Source: Halodesulfovibrio spirochaetisodalis
Lineage (GTDB): Bacteria > Desulfobacterota > Desulfovibrionia > Desulfovibrionales > Desulfovibrionaceae
Assembly: GCF_001672295.1 (NCBI RefSeq)
Contig: NZ_JXMS01000019.1
Span: 1-64,000, forward strand
Length of the DNA stretch: 64,000 bases
Reading direction: 5' to 3'
Shown: piece by piece, positions 8,855 through 18,677 of the stretch
Numbering within the stretch: position 1 is the first letter of the stretch
Layout: each line of letters starts with the position of its first letter
The notes under the pieces: model-generated
Told to the model about the DNA's origin: nothing
Seen by the model: the letters and a program-made list of their open reading frames with translations, nothing else
The model's database searches: none
Program-made: the position numbers and the translations under genes

Positions 8855-9298
8855 ATGATTCAGGAAGCCAAACTGCATTTATACATTCACCCGCTGATTC
8901 AGGTAGTGGGAATGGTGTTTGGCTACAGTGCGCTCTACTGGGGGATAAAGCGTTTTTTGATGGCACATAACAGCATGAGCCATTCCTTTCCGTGGAAAAA
9001 GCATGTCTTGTATGGAAAGGTGGCAATTGTGCTTTGGCTGGTGGGCATCATTGTGGGTGTGCACTTCACCGTGGCGGAGTGGAGTTTTTATCATCTTACC
9101 GGTGAGCATTTTTACGTAGGTATGGCTGCTATACCATTTCTTTTTGCAACGCTCGGAACCGGCTACTGGCTGGAATTATATAAAAAGAAGCGTACCTATT
9201 TATGCGTGTTTCATGGAGTGCTAGGGCTTGTTCTGTGTGCTCTGACGGTTATTCAGGTTATCACAGGTGTGCAGGTTTTTATGTTGTTTGTCTGGTAA
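8855..9298 (+). CDS. Four-helix membrane protein, possibly DUF4079/cytochrome b561-like
   Basis: A 147-residue protein with four predicted membrane segments and several histidines at helix ends (HPLIQ, KKHVLYGK, VGVHFT, VFHGVLG), as in small b-type cytochromes. I assign it tentatively to the DUF4079 type of membrane protein. An AGGAG site precedes the ATG, which is 20 bp after the prenyltransferase, so the two are an operon. A heme-binding or electron-transfer role fits the neighbours but is inference. Confidence 0.6.
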   Translation: MIQEAKLHLYIHPLIQVVGMVFGYSALYWGIKRFLMAHNSMSHSFPWKKHVLYGKVAIVLWLVGIIVGVHFTVAEWSFYHLTGEHFYVGMAAIPFLFATLGTGYWLELYKKKRTYLCVFHGVLGLVLCALTVIQVITGVQVFMLFVW

Positions 9299-9323
9299 GA
9301 CAGGTTCTGACTAGTTTGAGAAT

Positions 9324-9375
9324 AAAAAAGTCAGATGTAGACATGAAAAATTCAAGGTCTACATCTGACTTTTTC
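9324..9375. terminator. Bidirectional terminator between convergent genes
   Basis: A perfect 17-bp stem (9326-9342 with 9357-9373) has a 14-nt loop, with A-run and T-run on the two sides. It serves the plus-strand membrane protein gene and the minus-strand nadB. Confidence 0.9.
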
Positions 9376-9427
9376 TATTTCAATCACTGAAAGATTGCCT
9401 TTGCAGGCAATGAAAATAGAGGCAGAT

Positions 9428-11011
9428 CTAATCTGCTCTGTAATGACAGCCTATGCTTGTTGTATTTCGTTTCGCTGCCATCGTGATGATGTACGCAGTG
9501 AGGCAGCCGTGGAAAAGATCAATAAGCCGTTTTGAGAGCGGGGTGCTTTTGTAAAACGTGTGCAGGTGCTTGGACAGGTCGCGCATGTCTTCATGAGCAC
9601 GGGCGAGACGCTGTGATGTTCGGGTTATTCCGACGTAGTTCCACATGGTGTTGCGGATTCTGCTCCAATCCTGCGCAATGAGAGCCGGATCGTCATTGTG
9701 GTCATCACCCAGCGGCATCCAGTCTGGTACAACGCTTCGCAGTTCTTCTGTAATAGGAAGGTGCGCACGTTGCTTGATGTGCTTTGCAGCGGTATCTGCC
9801 CATACAAGCGCTTCAAGCAAAGAAGTGGATGCAAGACGGTTTGCACCGTGTACACCAGTGCAGCTGCATTCACCAACCGCATAAAGACGTGCAACAGTTG
9901 TTCTTCCGTGTTCGTTAACAAGGATACCACCACAGCTGTAGTGAGCTGCAGGAACAACCGGTACCGGTTCTTTACGGATATCGATACCGAGCTCAAGGCA
10001 GCGTTTGAAAATAGTCGGGAAGCGGTTTGCAAGATCATGCTTCATTTCTGAAGTATCAAGGTAGACGCAATCATCGTCATTCTTGAGCATCTCATCCACG
10101 ATAGATCGGGCAACAATGTCACGCGGGGCTAAGTCTGCGCGTTTGTCATATCCCGGCATGAAGTACTCACCCTTGGAGTTCATCAGCTTTGCACCTTCTC
10201 CGCGCATGGCTTCCGTAATCAGGAACTTCTGACCGGAGTGGTGGTGGAACGCTGTAGGGTGGAACTGGACAAATTCCATGTTGTGCACTGTGGCACCAGC
10301 ACGGAACCCCATAGCTACACCGGAACCGATGGAGCCGTGGGGGTTGGTGGTGTGCAGGTAAATCTGACCGATGCCGCCTGTGGCAACAATGGTGTAGTCT
10401 GCAAACATGGTCTCAACGCGCTCTTCTTCTTCATTGAAGACATAGGCACCGAGGCATTCATTTTCCAGTTCATACTGAAACTGTGGATTTTCTGCGTGGT
10501 GATGGCTTGTGAGCAGGTCGATTGCTGTTCTGTTCTTCAATACAGTTATGTTTGGATGCAGTGTGATCTCACGAATCAAACCATCCATAATTGCACGACC
10601 GGTATAGTCTGCACAGTGGAGAATGCGCGGTGCTTCGTGACCGCCTTCTCTGGTCAGATCCCATTCACATTCGGAAGGGGCTTTTTGTCTGGCAAATGGA
10701 ATACCGAGACGTTTAACCAGAATATCCTCCACAGCGTGCGGGCCTTTGGTGGCAATGCCGTGAACAGCTTTTACAGAGTTAAAGTTGTGTCCGGCAATTA
10801 AAATATCTTTTTCCAGCTGCTTGTGGTCGTTATCATCAGCTTTAAAAACGATACCACCTTGAGCAAGAGCAGAGTTGCCGTGATCCAGAGAAGAACTGCT
10901 TGTAATCAGTGTACATTGTACACCTTCGTCAGCAAGGCGCAGGGCAGCGGTGCAACCGGCAATGCCGGAACCGATGACGAGCACTGTTGTGTAATGACGG
11001 TTATCACTCAT
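9428..11011 (-). CDS. nadB: L-aspartate oxidase
   Basis: A 527-residue flavoprotein with the N-terminal dinucleotide motif GSGIAGCTAALRLADEG, the HGNSALAQGG block and the TREGGHEAPRILH region seen in the succinate dehydrogenase/aspartate oxidase family. It oxidises L-aspartate to iminoaspartate, the first step of quinolinate synthesis. In an anaerobe fumarate probably serves as electron acceptor. ATG 11011 follows an AGGA site. It is the last gene of the nad cluster, 33 bp after nadA. Confidence 0.95.
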   Translation of the reverse strand: MSDNRHYTTVLVIGSGIAGCTAALRLADEGVQCTLITSSSSLDHGNSALAQGGIVFKADDNDHKQLEKDILIAGHNFNSVKAVHGIATKGPHAVEDILVKRLGIPFARQKAPSECEWDLTREGGHEAPRILHCADYTGRAIMDGLIREITLHPNITVLKNRTAIDLLTSHHHAENPQFQYELENECLGAYVFNEEEERVETMFADYTIVATGGIGQIYLHTTNPHGSIGSGVAMGFRAGATVHNMEFVQFHPTAFHHHSGQKFLITEAMRGEGAKLMNSKGEYFMPGYDKRADLAPRDIVARSIVDEMLKNDDDCVYLDTSEMKHDLANRFPTIFKRCLELGIDIRKEPVPVVPAAHYSCGGILVNEHGRTTVARLYAVGECSCTGVHGANRLASTSLLEALVWADTAAKHIKQRAHLPITEELRSVVPDWMPLGDDHNDDPALIAQDWSRIRNTMWNYVGITRTSQRLARAHEDMRDLSKHLHTFYKSTPLSKRLIDLFHGCLTAYIITMAAKRNTTSIGCHYRAD

Positions 11012-11044
11012 TACAACATCCTGTTTAGCTTAAGAAAAAAATAA

Positions 11045-12079
11045 CTAAGCGCAGGCGATCAGCATACGTTCCAATGCGATTTTTGCGTCCTCTACAAGAC
11101 CCTCAGGAATCGTGACAGGCTTGGCTGTTCCGTCCGCAATAGCTTCTAATGTGTTAAGCAGTTTGGGTTCGGTTACAAGTGCCATATGAGAACAGGTAGA
11201 TTCCAATAACGGGAAGATGTTTTTTGACCCTTCATATTTTTCAGCAAGGCGCTCAACAAGGTTGAGTTCGGTGCCGATGGCAATGTTAGAGCCTTCCGGT
11301 GCTGCTTCAACATACTTAATAATAAAGGATGTTGAGCCTGCAGCGTCTGCTTGATCGATAACATCAGGAGCAGCTTCGGGATGGATAACAATCTTCACAT
11401 CAGGGTATTTGGCGCGTGCTGAAGCAATTTGACGCTCATTAAAACGAGCGTGGATGGCACAGCAGCCAGGCCACATGATAAGCTCAGCCTGTTTAACGGC
11501 TTCCATATCAATCTGGGAACCGTCACCTCTGATATTTAAAATGTGCCATTTCTCTTCAGGGATACCGATAGTTTTTGCAGTGTTACGTGCAAGGTTTTTA
11601 TCCGGCAGGAAGAGAACGCTGTCGCCGCGCTCCATAGCCCAGCGCACCATTTTTTCTGCGTTGGCAGAAGTGCACACAGAACCGCCATGTTTGCCGCAGA
11701 CTGCCTTAACAGCTACGGAAGAGTTAACGTATGTAAGCGGAACAATGTTGCGGCCGGATTCTTTGATGCGGGTGAGTACCTTATCTACAAGTACGTATGG
11801 CGCCATCTGCGACATAACACAATTTGCATCATCTTCCGGCAAATATACGTGCTGACCCTCGCGGGCAAGCAGTGCTGCTGATTCGCCCATGAAGTACACA
11901 CCGCAAAAAACAATGTGTTTGGCATCAACAGTTGTCACTTTACGAGCAAGTTCGAGAGAATCGCCTGTTAAATCAACATGGCGTATTACTGCATCATTCT
12001 GGTAGTGATGACCCATAATAATCAGGTCATCGCCAAGTTTTTTACGTAACGCTGTAATTTTATCTTGATACTGGTTCAT
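11045..12079 (-). CDS. nadA: Quinolinate synthase
   Basis: A 344-residue protein that condenses iminoaspartate with dihydroxyacetone phosphate to quinolinate and carries a [4Fe-4S] cluster. MGHHYQ near the N-terminus and cysteine blocks KAVCGKHGGSVC (about residues 115-126), WPGCCAIH (about 193-200) and STCSHM near the C-terminus match NadA. The frame allows a TTG start four codons earlier, but that codon overlaps the GGAG ribosome-binding site, so ATG 12079 is the likely start. nadB follows 33 bp later. Confidence 0.95.
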   Translation of the reverse strand: MNQYQDKITALRKKLGDDLIIMGHHYQNDAVIRHVDLTGDSLELARKVTTVDAKHIVFCGVYFMGESAALLAREGQHVYLPEDDANCVMSQMAPYVLVDKVLTRIKESGRNIVPLTYVNSSVAVKAVCGKHGGSVCTSANAEKMVRWAMERGDSVLFLPDKNLARNTAKTIGIPEEKWHILNIRGDGSQIDMEAVKQAELIMWPGCCAIHARFNERQIASARAKYPDVKIVIHPEAAPDVIDQADAAGSTSFIIKYVEAAPEGSNIAIGTELNLVERLAEKYEGSKNIFPLLESTCSHMALVTEPKLLNTLEAIADGTAKPVTIPEGLVEDAKIALERMLIACA

Positions 12080-12332
12080 TATATTCTCCAAATTCAGATT
12101 GCCGACAATCTAAGATATTGCTGTGCAGTGCACGGACATCCGGTACGTGTGTCAGGATAAGTCTCCCGCCGGATGAATACGGCGCGTATTTTAAAAAAAA
12201 TCCAAACTCCCGCATACAGGCTGTACGCGAAGACTCTGGTTTTTAAGTGCCGCTACACGGTTATGTACGTAAGGCTGGCTTACGGGTAAAAGGCGCAATA
12301 ATCAGCGTTGCCTCAACCTGTCTGAAAAAGAC

Positions 12333-13208
12333 TTATTCGCTGACGAGCATACTGAAATCTGCAATCGGTGCAGAGTGAGTCAGTCTGCCTACTGAAATGT
12401 AATCCGGTCCAAGGTCAGACGCAAGAGCAAGACTGCGAATAGTTTCGAGTGTTACTCCGCCACTTACTTCTGTTTCAATTGATTCAGGAATAATTTCAAG
12501 TGCTTCCTGAATGGCTGGAATGTCCATGTTGTCTAACATAATTCTGTCAGCTTTGCACGCAACAGCCTCGTGAACCTCGTCCATGGTGCGACATTCTACT
12601 TCGACCGGCGGACATGGAGAATAGGTGGCGCGGAGCTTGGTTACTGCAGCTGTCATGTTGCCTGCAAGGTCAATGTGGTTGTCCTTGAGCATAAGAATTT
12701 CTGTCAGGTTTTTACGATGGTTCTGCCCGCCACCCATAAGAACAGCATATTTTTCAGGATATCGGAGACAAGGCAGCGTTTTGCGTGTATCCAAAAGTGC
12801 CGTGCCGGAACCTTCCAGCTGATCGACATACTGCTTTGTCAGGTTCGCAATACCGGAAAGATGTGTTATAAAGTTAAGTATGATACGTTCCGCTTTTAGC
12901 AGATGACTCGCATCAGCCTTAATAGTCGCGACTACGGTTCGGTCTGGAACAAGCGCGCCTTCTTCCGTAAGGGGAGTCCATGACCAAGGTGTATCAGCAC
13001 AGGCGTCCATAATGAGCGGAATTAGTGGAAGACCGATAACTAGTGTATCTTCTTTGCTGATAATCTTTGCAGATAACTCGTGTCCCGGAGGGAAGATGCC
13101 TTCCGAAGTAAGGTCCGGCCCATCTTCATCAAGTGCAAGATTAATGGCACTGAGCAAGTGGGTACGGGCGTTACCCTGAAAAAATGAGTCAAATTTTTCT
13201 GTATGCAT
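12333..13208 (-). CDS. nadC: Nicotinate-nucleotide pyrophosphorylase (carboxylating)
   Basis: A 291-residue protein from ATG 13208. It has the QPRTase core LDTRKTLPCLRYPEKYAV followed by MGGGQNHR, and the late VEVECRT and VSGGVTLETI blocks. It converts quinolinate and PRPP to nicotinate mononucleotide. The frame is open 12 codons further to a GTG, but neither start has an ideally spaced ribosome-binding site (AGAGGG lies 15 bases before the ATG). A 253-bp gap separates it from nadA, so nadAB may have their own promoter. mgtE is divergent. Confidence 0.93.
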   Translation of the reverse strand: MHTEKFDSFFQGNARTHLLSAINLALDEDGPDLTSEGIFPPGHELSAKIISKEDTLVIGLPLIPLIMDACADTPWSWTPLTEEGALVPDRTVVATIKADASHLLKAERIILNFITHLSGIANLTKQYVDQLEGSGTALLDTRKTLPCLRYPEKYAVLMGGGQNHRKNLTEILMLKDNHIDLAGNMTAAVTKLRATYSPCPPVEVECRTMDEVHEAVACKADRIMLDNMDIPAIQEALEIIPESIETEVSGGVTLETIRSLALASDLGPDYISVGRLTHSAPIADFSMLVSE

Positions 13209-13368
13209 GGATTGTGTTATTGACCCTCTTAATGGTAGAGGCACAAAGCCGGGAGGTTGGGGGTCGTTCCAACCCTCTTAGGCGGTGTTTAGGTGGCTGC
13301 GACAGTTTCGTCAAGCGGTCTTGACAAATGATAATTTTCACACGCTCATTGGGCTCAGGTGGTTGAGC

Positions 13369-14751
13369 ATGACTGTTAGAAAAAAGCAGCATAACAAAGA
13401 AGAAGACGCAAAAAAAGCTTCAGAACAAAATAAGGCGGTTACATCCGATAATCGCTGCCGTGACGAAGTTCAGTCTATCCGTACAGGTGAGTTTGCTCAC
13501 CCTGCGGATGCTGCAGACCATATAGAAAATCTCTCCATTGAAAAGCAGGTATGCATGATGGAGCATCTGTCTACGGAAGATGCTGCTGAAACACTTGCTG
13601 AAATGGAAGATCGTGCCCAGACGGATATTATCGAGAACCTTGATGTTGATGTTGCTGTCCGCATTCTTTCCGAAATGTCGCCGGATGACGCAACAGACGT
13701 TCTTGATGAACTTGATGAAGAGCACAGGGACGTTCTGCTTGAACGGCTGGAAGCTGATGATGCGGAAGAAATCCGCAGTCTGTTAGCATTTGATCCTGAT
13801 ACCGCTGGTGGTATCATGAATACTGAGATCATCATTCTCAATCAGGATCTTACAGCAGATCAGGCCATCATGCATATCCGCCGCGAGATGGAAGACAAAG
13901 AAATCCCATACTACGCATATATCGTTGATGCTGCTGAGCGACTTGTGGGTGTGCTTTCATTGCGTAACCTTCTCTTGTGCCGACCGGGTACAGTGCTTCA
14001 TGAAAAGCTTTCCGATCAAAGTCTTATTTCAGTAGTCTTTGATGAAGATAAAGAAAACGTAGCGCATATTCTTTCCCGCTACAATTTTATGGCGTTGCCT
14101 GTTGTGGATTATGAAGGACGTTTGTTGGGTGTTGTAACCTATGACGACGTCATCGATATTATCCATGAAGAAGCAACGGAAGATATGCTCGGCATGGTAG
14201 GTGCGGGTCAGGATGAAACCGTGGATACTCCGTGGTTGGAATCCGTAAAGGTTCGTCTGCCGTGGCTGTTCATCAATATGCTTAACTCAAGCATATCGGC
14301 CTATGTGGTGTTCCTGTTTGAAGGGTCGATTGCCCAGATGGCTATTCTGGCTGTACTTATGCCGATTGTAGCTAACCAGGCGGGAAACACAGGACAACAG
14401 GCACTTGCTGTTATGATTCGTCAGCTTGCTGTAGAGCGGTTTGATAGACTGAAAAGCTGGAAGGCAGTACTGCGTGAGGCTAAAGTTGGAGCGTTAACCG
14501 GATTGATAGTCAGCATGCTTGTTATGCTGGGAGTCTTTTTGTTTACGCAGAATTTGCTCCTTGCACAGGTCATGGCGTCGGCTTTGGCGCTGGACATGTT
14601 GCTGGGGGCGCTTGCCGGTGCATCGATCCCGTTGATTCTTAAAGAACTGGGTCGAGACCCTGCTCAGGCATCGAGCATATTCTTAACAACGCTTACGGAT
14701 GGATTTGGTTTCCTTATCTTCCTTGGGCTTGCAACGTTGTTCCTCTTATAA
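13369..14751 (+). CDS. mgtE: Magnesium transporter MgtE
   Basis: A 460-residue protein with a charged lead, an acidic MgtE_N superhelix (about residues 50-150, with repeated L-E-x-D-D-A-x-x units), two CBS domains (about 155-275) and a five-helix membrane domain. The last contains the QAGNTGQQ block of the ion pore. Cytoplasmic Mg2+ binding to the N and CBS domains closes the channel. ATG 13369 has AGGTGG six bases upstream; an upstream start at 13285 is possible but lacks a site. The gene is monocistronic, with a terminator right after it. Confidence 0.93.
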   Translation: MTVRKKQHNKEEDAKKASEQNKAVTSDNRCRDEVQSIRTGEFAHPADAADHIENLSIEKQVCMMEHLSTEDAAETLAEMEDRAQTDIIENLDVDVAVRILSEMSPDDATDVLDELDEEHRDVLLERLEADDAEEIRSLLAFDPDTAGGIMNTEIIILNQDLTADQAIMHIRREMEDKEIPYYAYIVDAAERLVGVLSLRNLLLCRPGTVLHEKLSDQSLISVVFDEDKENVAHILSRYNFMALPVVDYEGRLLGVVTYDDVIDIIHEEATEDMLGMVGAGQDETVDTPWLESVKVRLPWLFINMLNSSISAYVVFLFEGSIAQMAILAVLMPIVANQAGNTGQQALAVMIRQLAVERFDRLKSWKAVLREAKVGALTGLIVSMLVMLGVFLFTQNLLLAQVMASALALDMLLGALAGASIPLILKELGRDPAQASSIFLTTLTDGFGFLIFLGLATLFLL

Positions 14752-14760
14752 CACGACATA

Positions 14761-14795
14761 AAAAACTCCTCGATGTGTATCGGGGAGTTTTTTTA
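14761..14795 (+). terminator. Rho-independent terminator of mgtE
   Basis: A 13-bp stem with one G-T pair (14761-14773 with 14780-14792) is followed by a run of T residues. Confidence 0.85.
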
Positions 14796-14844
14796 TTGGT
14801 AATATTTTTGGGTGCTTCGGTTGTTAACGCATTGTTCCAGACCA

Positions 14845-14999
14845 GCAGGCGGGCTCTGCCCCCTGCACCCCCGCAAGGGGACGCGTCCCCTTGACCCCGA
14901 TTATACGCGGATTGAGTACGGACAACTATGAGGACTAACGCCCCGTTGAGCTGTTTTTCTGTAGCAAAAAAGGCTGCCCTTCATCTGAAGGGCAGCCTT
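14845..14999 (+). repeat. Composite repeat, copy A (GC-rich palindromic block plus hairpin)
   Basis: A 66-bp GC-rich block (14845-14910), itself made of short imperfect palindromes, stands out from the AT-rich surroundings. It is followed after 59 nt by a 13-bp hairpin (14970-14982 with 14987-14999). The same arrangement recurs at 39558-39708 in the same orientation. The GC-rich blocks differ at three bases and one indel. The hairpins differ at three base pairs, all of which remain paired. Confidence 0.85.
14966..14999 (-). terminator. Terminator of the chemoreceptor gene, part of repeat copy A
   Basis: The 13-bp stem at the end of repeat copy A is followed on the minus strand by six T residues. 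It lies downstream of the minus-strand chemoreceptor gene that ends at 15082. Confidence 0.75.
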
Positions 15000-15081
15000 A
15001 TGTATTGGACAGGTAGTGGTGCGTAAGCCATAAGCTTGCTTGGGAAACAAGCTGGCATTCCGACTGATATTTGCAGAATAA

Positions 15082-17520
15082 CTAAGCAGTCGTCATTTCT
15101 TCAACCAGTTCGTGCAGCTCGTTGGACATGGCTGCAATTTCCTGAATAGAAACAGCAGACTCGTTGATACCGTCAGACGACTTCTGCACTGTGCTGGCAA
15201 CTTCCTCAACTGAGCGGGAGATCTGTTCAGATACTGCGGACTGTTCTTCGGAAGCAGTAGCAATTTCACCCACCTGAGTGGAGTTTTCCTCAATAAGCTG
15301 CATTATGATTCGCAGAGATTTTTCTGATTCTTCTGCAAGTGCGTTTGCCTTTTCAACTGTCTGTGCAGAGTAACTTACTGTTTCGAAGTTTTGATGCGCA
15401 GCTGATTGAATAGTGTTAACGCTTTTGCTTACCTCTTCGGTCGCTTGCATTGTTTTTTCAGCGAGTTTGCGGACTTCGTCTGCAACGACTGCAAAGCCGC
15501 GTCCTGCATCACCTGCGCGGGCGGCTTCAATAGCAGCGTTTAATGCCAGCAGGTTTGTCTGGTCAGCAATATCTGAAATAACATTCATGATAGAGCCGAT
15601 GGAATCAACATGCTTGCTCAATTCGGTTGTGTTCTGCTGTAACTCTTTGGTTGTATTACTTACTTCTGTGATGGACTGAACAGAATTGAATACGACGTCA
15701 GAGCAGCTCGCTGATTCCTGTTTTGCTTTTTGCGCGTTGGTGTGCGCTTTTGAAGCATTCATGGCAACTTCGGAAACAGAGACGTTCATCTGTTCCATTG
15801 CGGTAGATGTTTCTGCTGTACGTTGGTTTTGAACCTCTACGCCAGAGCGAACATCTTTGAAGTTTTCAGCCAGGTTACTACTGTTTGCTTTAAGGCGTTC
15901 TGAGATAATTTCAATGTTGTGTGCTGCTGTTTCAATTCGGCGTTGCGCACTGCGAATTTCTGTCTGATCAATAATGATTTGCATAACACCGACAGTTTGT
16001 CCGTCTTGAATGACCGGAACACCAATGTAGTCAATGTCGAGAACGGCATCGGTTGTTTTTGCGGTGGTAGAGGCACGCTGTGTTGTTCCGGTTTGGATGG
16101 CTTTAGCGCAAGCACACTTGTTGGTCTGGAAATCTTCACGATCAACAAGGTTCGCTGCCGGTTTGCCGGTACATTCTGCCAGTGAACTGCCGGTCAGAGA
16201 GAGGGCTAAGTTGTTTGCAAACAGAATGTTAAGTGACGTGTCTAGTGTAAAAACCGGAAGCGGCAATGAGTCAATAAAGTGTGTAAAGACTTCTGCCATA
16301 TTGTTTGCGTTGTCCAGCACGGTACGGTAGCCGCCTACAAGATGGCTTGAGTCACTGCGGGCAGTAATGTTGCCGTTTCCAACGGAAGATACAAGTGTAT
16401 CCAGCTCTTGCTCCATGCTGTAAACAGCATTTCCCATTTTTGACAGCGCAGTGGCGATGGCACCAAGTTCGTTGTCTTCATTTACAGTAATTCTTGCAGA
16501 AAGATCACCTTTGCTGAGTGAGGTTGCAAAAGAGTGAATTTTACGAAGCGGCGCAGTTATGGACTGTGATGTAAGGAAGGAGAGCAGTAGAGTGATGAGT
16601 AGGGTTGCGGCGGAGATTGTCAACAGGCTGCTTAAGGAAGCCTCGTTGTTCGCTTGCATTTTTGGCCCGAGAATGTCCTGATCGGCCATTACGGACAATT
16701 TTACTTTTTCGATATGTGAGGCTGCAAGTTTTCCTAGCTCATTAATCTCAGTGCTGTGCTTACGTAGTTCCATTGTGGTTGCATAAAGCAGCTCTACAAA
16801 GTGCTTGTACTGCCCCAGGAGAGACAGGCAAGTGTTGTACGTGCTGCGTTCTGTGGAGCTGTACAGGTAGCGCTCTGCACCTTTGAGTTGATTCTGTGCC
16901 TTCTTCATCAGCTTTTCAAGATGCGCCTTGTTCAGATTTACTGTTGGCGCATACAGGGCGGTGAGAATACTCATACGCGCCTGAGTGAAAGCTATGCTGC
17001 TGTTGGAAAGGGCTTGCGCAAATTGCGGGTTTGTTCTGCTAGTATACGAAATAGCATCGTTGAGCGCGTTATCGAGCTTTACCGTAATGTTTACTGCGTC
17101 AGACCGTTCTTGAAGAGCCTTATTGTTCAAGTCACGATATTCAGCAAATTTTGAAACAATCCCTAATGCTTCTTGCTCAACAAGGTCGACAAGTTCAGCC
17201 CGTTTAGGGTTGTTAATTTCTTTTTGCGCGGTCTTAAGAAATTGAAGGATTTTACCTTCACGATCTTGATATTCAGCAAGTGCGTCCTGTTTTCCGTATT
17301 GAATATATTCTTTTGCAGCGAGGTTCATAAGCAAAATATTTGCCTGAAGTCTTCCTGCAAGATTTGTATCACGTGCTAACTCTCGGTATGATACAAAACC
17401 ATCTTTATTGCTTTGTACATTGAATATTACTTGTGCTGATAATACAGCCATTGCAAGTAAAATAAGAGAAAATCCGCCCCAAATTTTGACTGTAACACGT
17501 AAGTTTCTAAAAAACTGCAT
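15082..17520 (-). CDS. Methyl-accepting chemotaxis protein (HAMP-PAS type)
   Basis: About 812 residues. It has membrane segment 1 (about 8-32), a long helical periplasmic sensor, membrane segment 2 (about 295-320), HAMP, a PAS domain with a [11 protein letters not shown] cysteine stretch, and the MCP signalling hairpin whose tip reads [19 protein letters not shown]. It relays a periplasmic or PAS-sensed cue to CheA/CheW. The PAS cysteines may hold a cofactor or sense redox (inference). ATG 17520 is preceded by GAGAG; an ATG at 17532 is the alternative. The gene is monocistronic. Confidence 0.93.
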   Translation of the reverse strand: MQFFRNLRVTVKIWGGFSLILLAMAVLSAQVIFNVQSNKDGFVSYRELARDTNLAGRLQANILLMNLAAKEYIQYGKQDALAEYQDREGKILQFLKTAQKEINNPKRAELVDLVEQEALGIVSKFAEYRDLNNKALQERSDAVNITVKLDNALNDAISYTSRTNPQFAQALSNSSIAFTQARMSILTALYAPTVNLNKAHLEKLMKKAQNQLKGAERYLYSSTERSTYNTCLSLLGQYKHFVELLYATTMELRKHSTEINELGKLAASHIEKVKLSVMADQDILGPKMQANNEASLSSLLTISAATLLITLLLSFLTSQSITAPLRKIHSFATSLSKGDLSARITVNEDNELGAIATALSKMGNAVYSMEQELDTLVSSVGNGNITARSDSSHLVGGYRTVLDNANNMAEVFTHFIDSLPLPVFTLDTSLNILFANNLALSLTGSSLAECTGKPAANLVDREDFQTNKCACAKAIQTGTTQRASTTAKTTDAVLDIDYIGVPVIQDGQTVGVMQIIIDQTEIRSAQRRIETAAHNIEIISERLKANSSNLAENFKDVRSGVEVQNQRTAETSTAMEQMNVSVSEVAMNASKAHTNAQKAKQESASCSDVVFNSVQSITEVSNTTKELQQNTTELSKHVDSIGSIMNVISDIADQTNLLALNAAIEAARAGDAGRGFAVVADEVRKLAEKTMQATEEVSKSVNTIQSAAHQNFETVSYSAQTVEKANALAEESEKSLRIIMQLIEENSTQVGEIATASEEQSAVSEQISRSVEEVASTVQKSSDGINESAVSIQEIAAMSNELHELVEEMTTA

Positions 17521-17966
17521 GCTCTCTCTCATGAAGTTATAAGATGATACTACCCTTAGGTGATGTTACACATGGCATTAGAATACAAAGTTTAGTGAAC
17601 ACCGTTCCTTTCTTTAGCCCGAAGCATGTGCGTGCGTTAGTGATTCCCCTTACTTTCCGACCAATGTAGGTGACGAAAAAAATCAGCAGTATGCTTTCTA
17701 AGAAAAAGCAAGTGCATGCACGTCCTATGTATCGGCATGGCATTGGGTTTTCTTTATGTAAATTGTAAAAAAAGTGAATACAATTTGGATGAGAGTCTAT
17801 GCTTATTTTTACTTCACAATGGCGTTTAGAAAGGAATAAAATGTGATTTTGCTTTGTATGTACACAGTAGTGCAGTGTTTAGGTAAGCTTGAGTGAAGAT
17901 TACTAGATGCTGTGCTGTGGGTGTGCCGTTAGAATGTATTGTGAAATGTTGTTAAGGCGCTGTGAG
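17521..17966. other. AT-rich intergenic region
   Basis: About 445 bp between two minus-strand genes. It should contain the chemoreceptor promoter, but no clear -35/-10, sigma-54 or sigma-28 match was found. The open frames here have no ribosome-binding site. Confidence 0.5.
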
Positions 17967-18548
17967 TTAGATTAGAGTAATATCAAAATTCTGTAGCAAG
18001 GATGTTGCTTCGGGGAGTGAGAACTTGGCTTGTGTAATCGTGTTGATAGCAGTGTTGATTGTGTAATTGTATGCTGTTGAAAAATCAGCACGGGTGAGAT
18101 TGCTGCGGGTGAACAGGCAATTTTTGAGGTCGCAGTCGTCAAATGTAGCCTGAGACAGGTTGCAGTTATCAAAAGAGGCACTGTTGAATGTGCAGCCTGC
18201 GAAGCTGAAGAGCTGGAGGTTCATGTCCGGGAAAACAGCGTTATCAAGAATGCATTCGTCAAATTCAGCTTTGAAGAGACCTTTGAGGCTTCCCCAGTTA
18301 CTTCCTATGAGCTTGCAGTCACTGAATTTGGAATCAAAAATGTGGGTTCCCTCAAGCTTAACTAGAGACATGTTGCAATTTTTAAATTCGCAGTTGTCAA
18401 AAGAGCTGTGGCTGAGGTCAGTGTACTGGAACGAGCAACGCTCGAAGGTGCAATTGTAGAATGAGATGTCGCGGATTGCTTCATCGGAAAAATCAATCTG
18501 CGAAAAATCCTGATCTTCGTATTCATCATCAGTAAAGTAATTGCTCAT
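17967..18548 (-). CDS. Pentapeptide-repeat protein, Qnr/McbG-like
   Basis: A 193-residue protein built almost entirely of pentapeptide units of the A(D/N)LxF type (for example SFDNCEFKNCNM), predicted to fold as a right-handed square beta-helix. The C-terminal stretch AKFSLPEATSLLQNFDI resembles the tail of Qnr and McbG proteins, which protect DNA gyrase from quinolones or microcin B17 by mimicking DNA. No transposon or resistance gene is nearby, so it looks like a resident chromosomal member. AGAGAGGAACA precedes the ATG. Any gyrase role is inference. Confidence 0.85.
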   Translation of the reverse strand: MSNYFTDDEYEDQDFSQIDFSDEAIRDISFYNCTFERCSFQYTDLSHSSFDNCEFKNCNMSLVKLEGTHIFDSKFSDCKLIGSNWGSLKGLFKAEFDECILDNAVFPDMNLQLFSFAGCTFNSASFDNCNLSQATFDDCDLKNCLFTRSNLTRADFSTAYNYTINTAINTITQAKFSLPEATSLLQNFDITLI

Positions 18549-18622
18549 TGTTCCTCTCTAACGAATATACTTGGTATACAGCATACCAATATTATGACAG
18601 ATGGCTGCGGTTGTGCCTATAA

Positions 18623-18657
18623 AAAAACTCCCCTGTTTGCTTGGCAGGGGAGTTTTT
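18623..18657. terminator. Rho-independent terminator
   Basis: A perfect 13-bp stem (18623-18635 with 18645-18657) has A-run and T-run flanks. It lies downstream of the minus-strand queuosine-precursor transporter gene. Confidence 0.85.
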
Positions 18658-18677
18658 GTGTTCATGAATGGAAATTC

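Noticed and set aside
13209..13368. Mg2+ riboswitch (M-box) before mgtE
   Set aside because: The divergent gap is only 160 bp and shows no M-box pattern.
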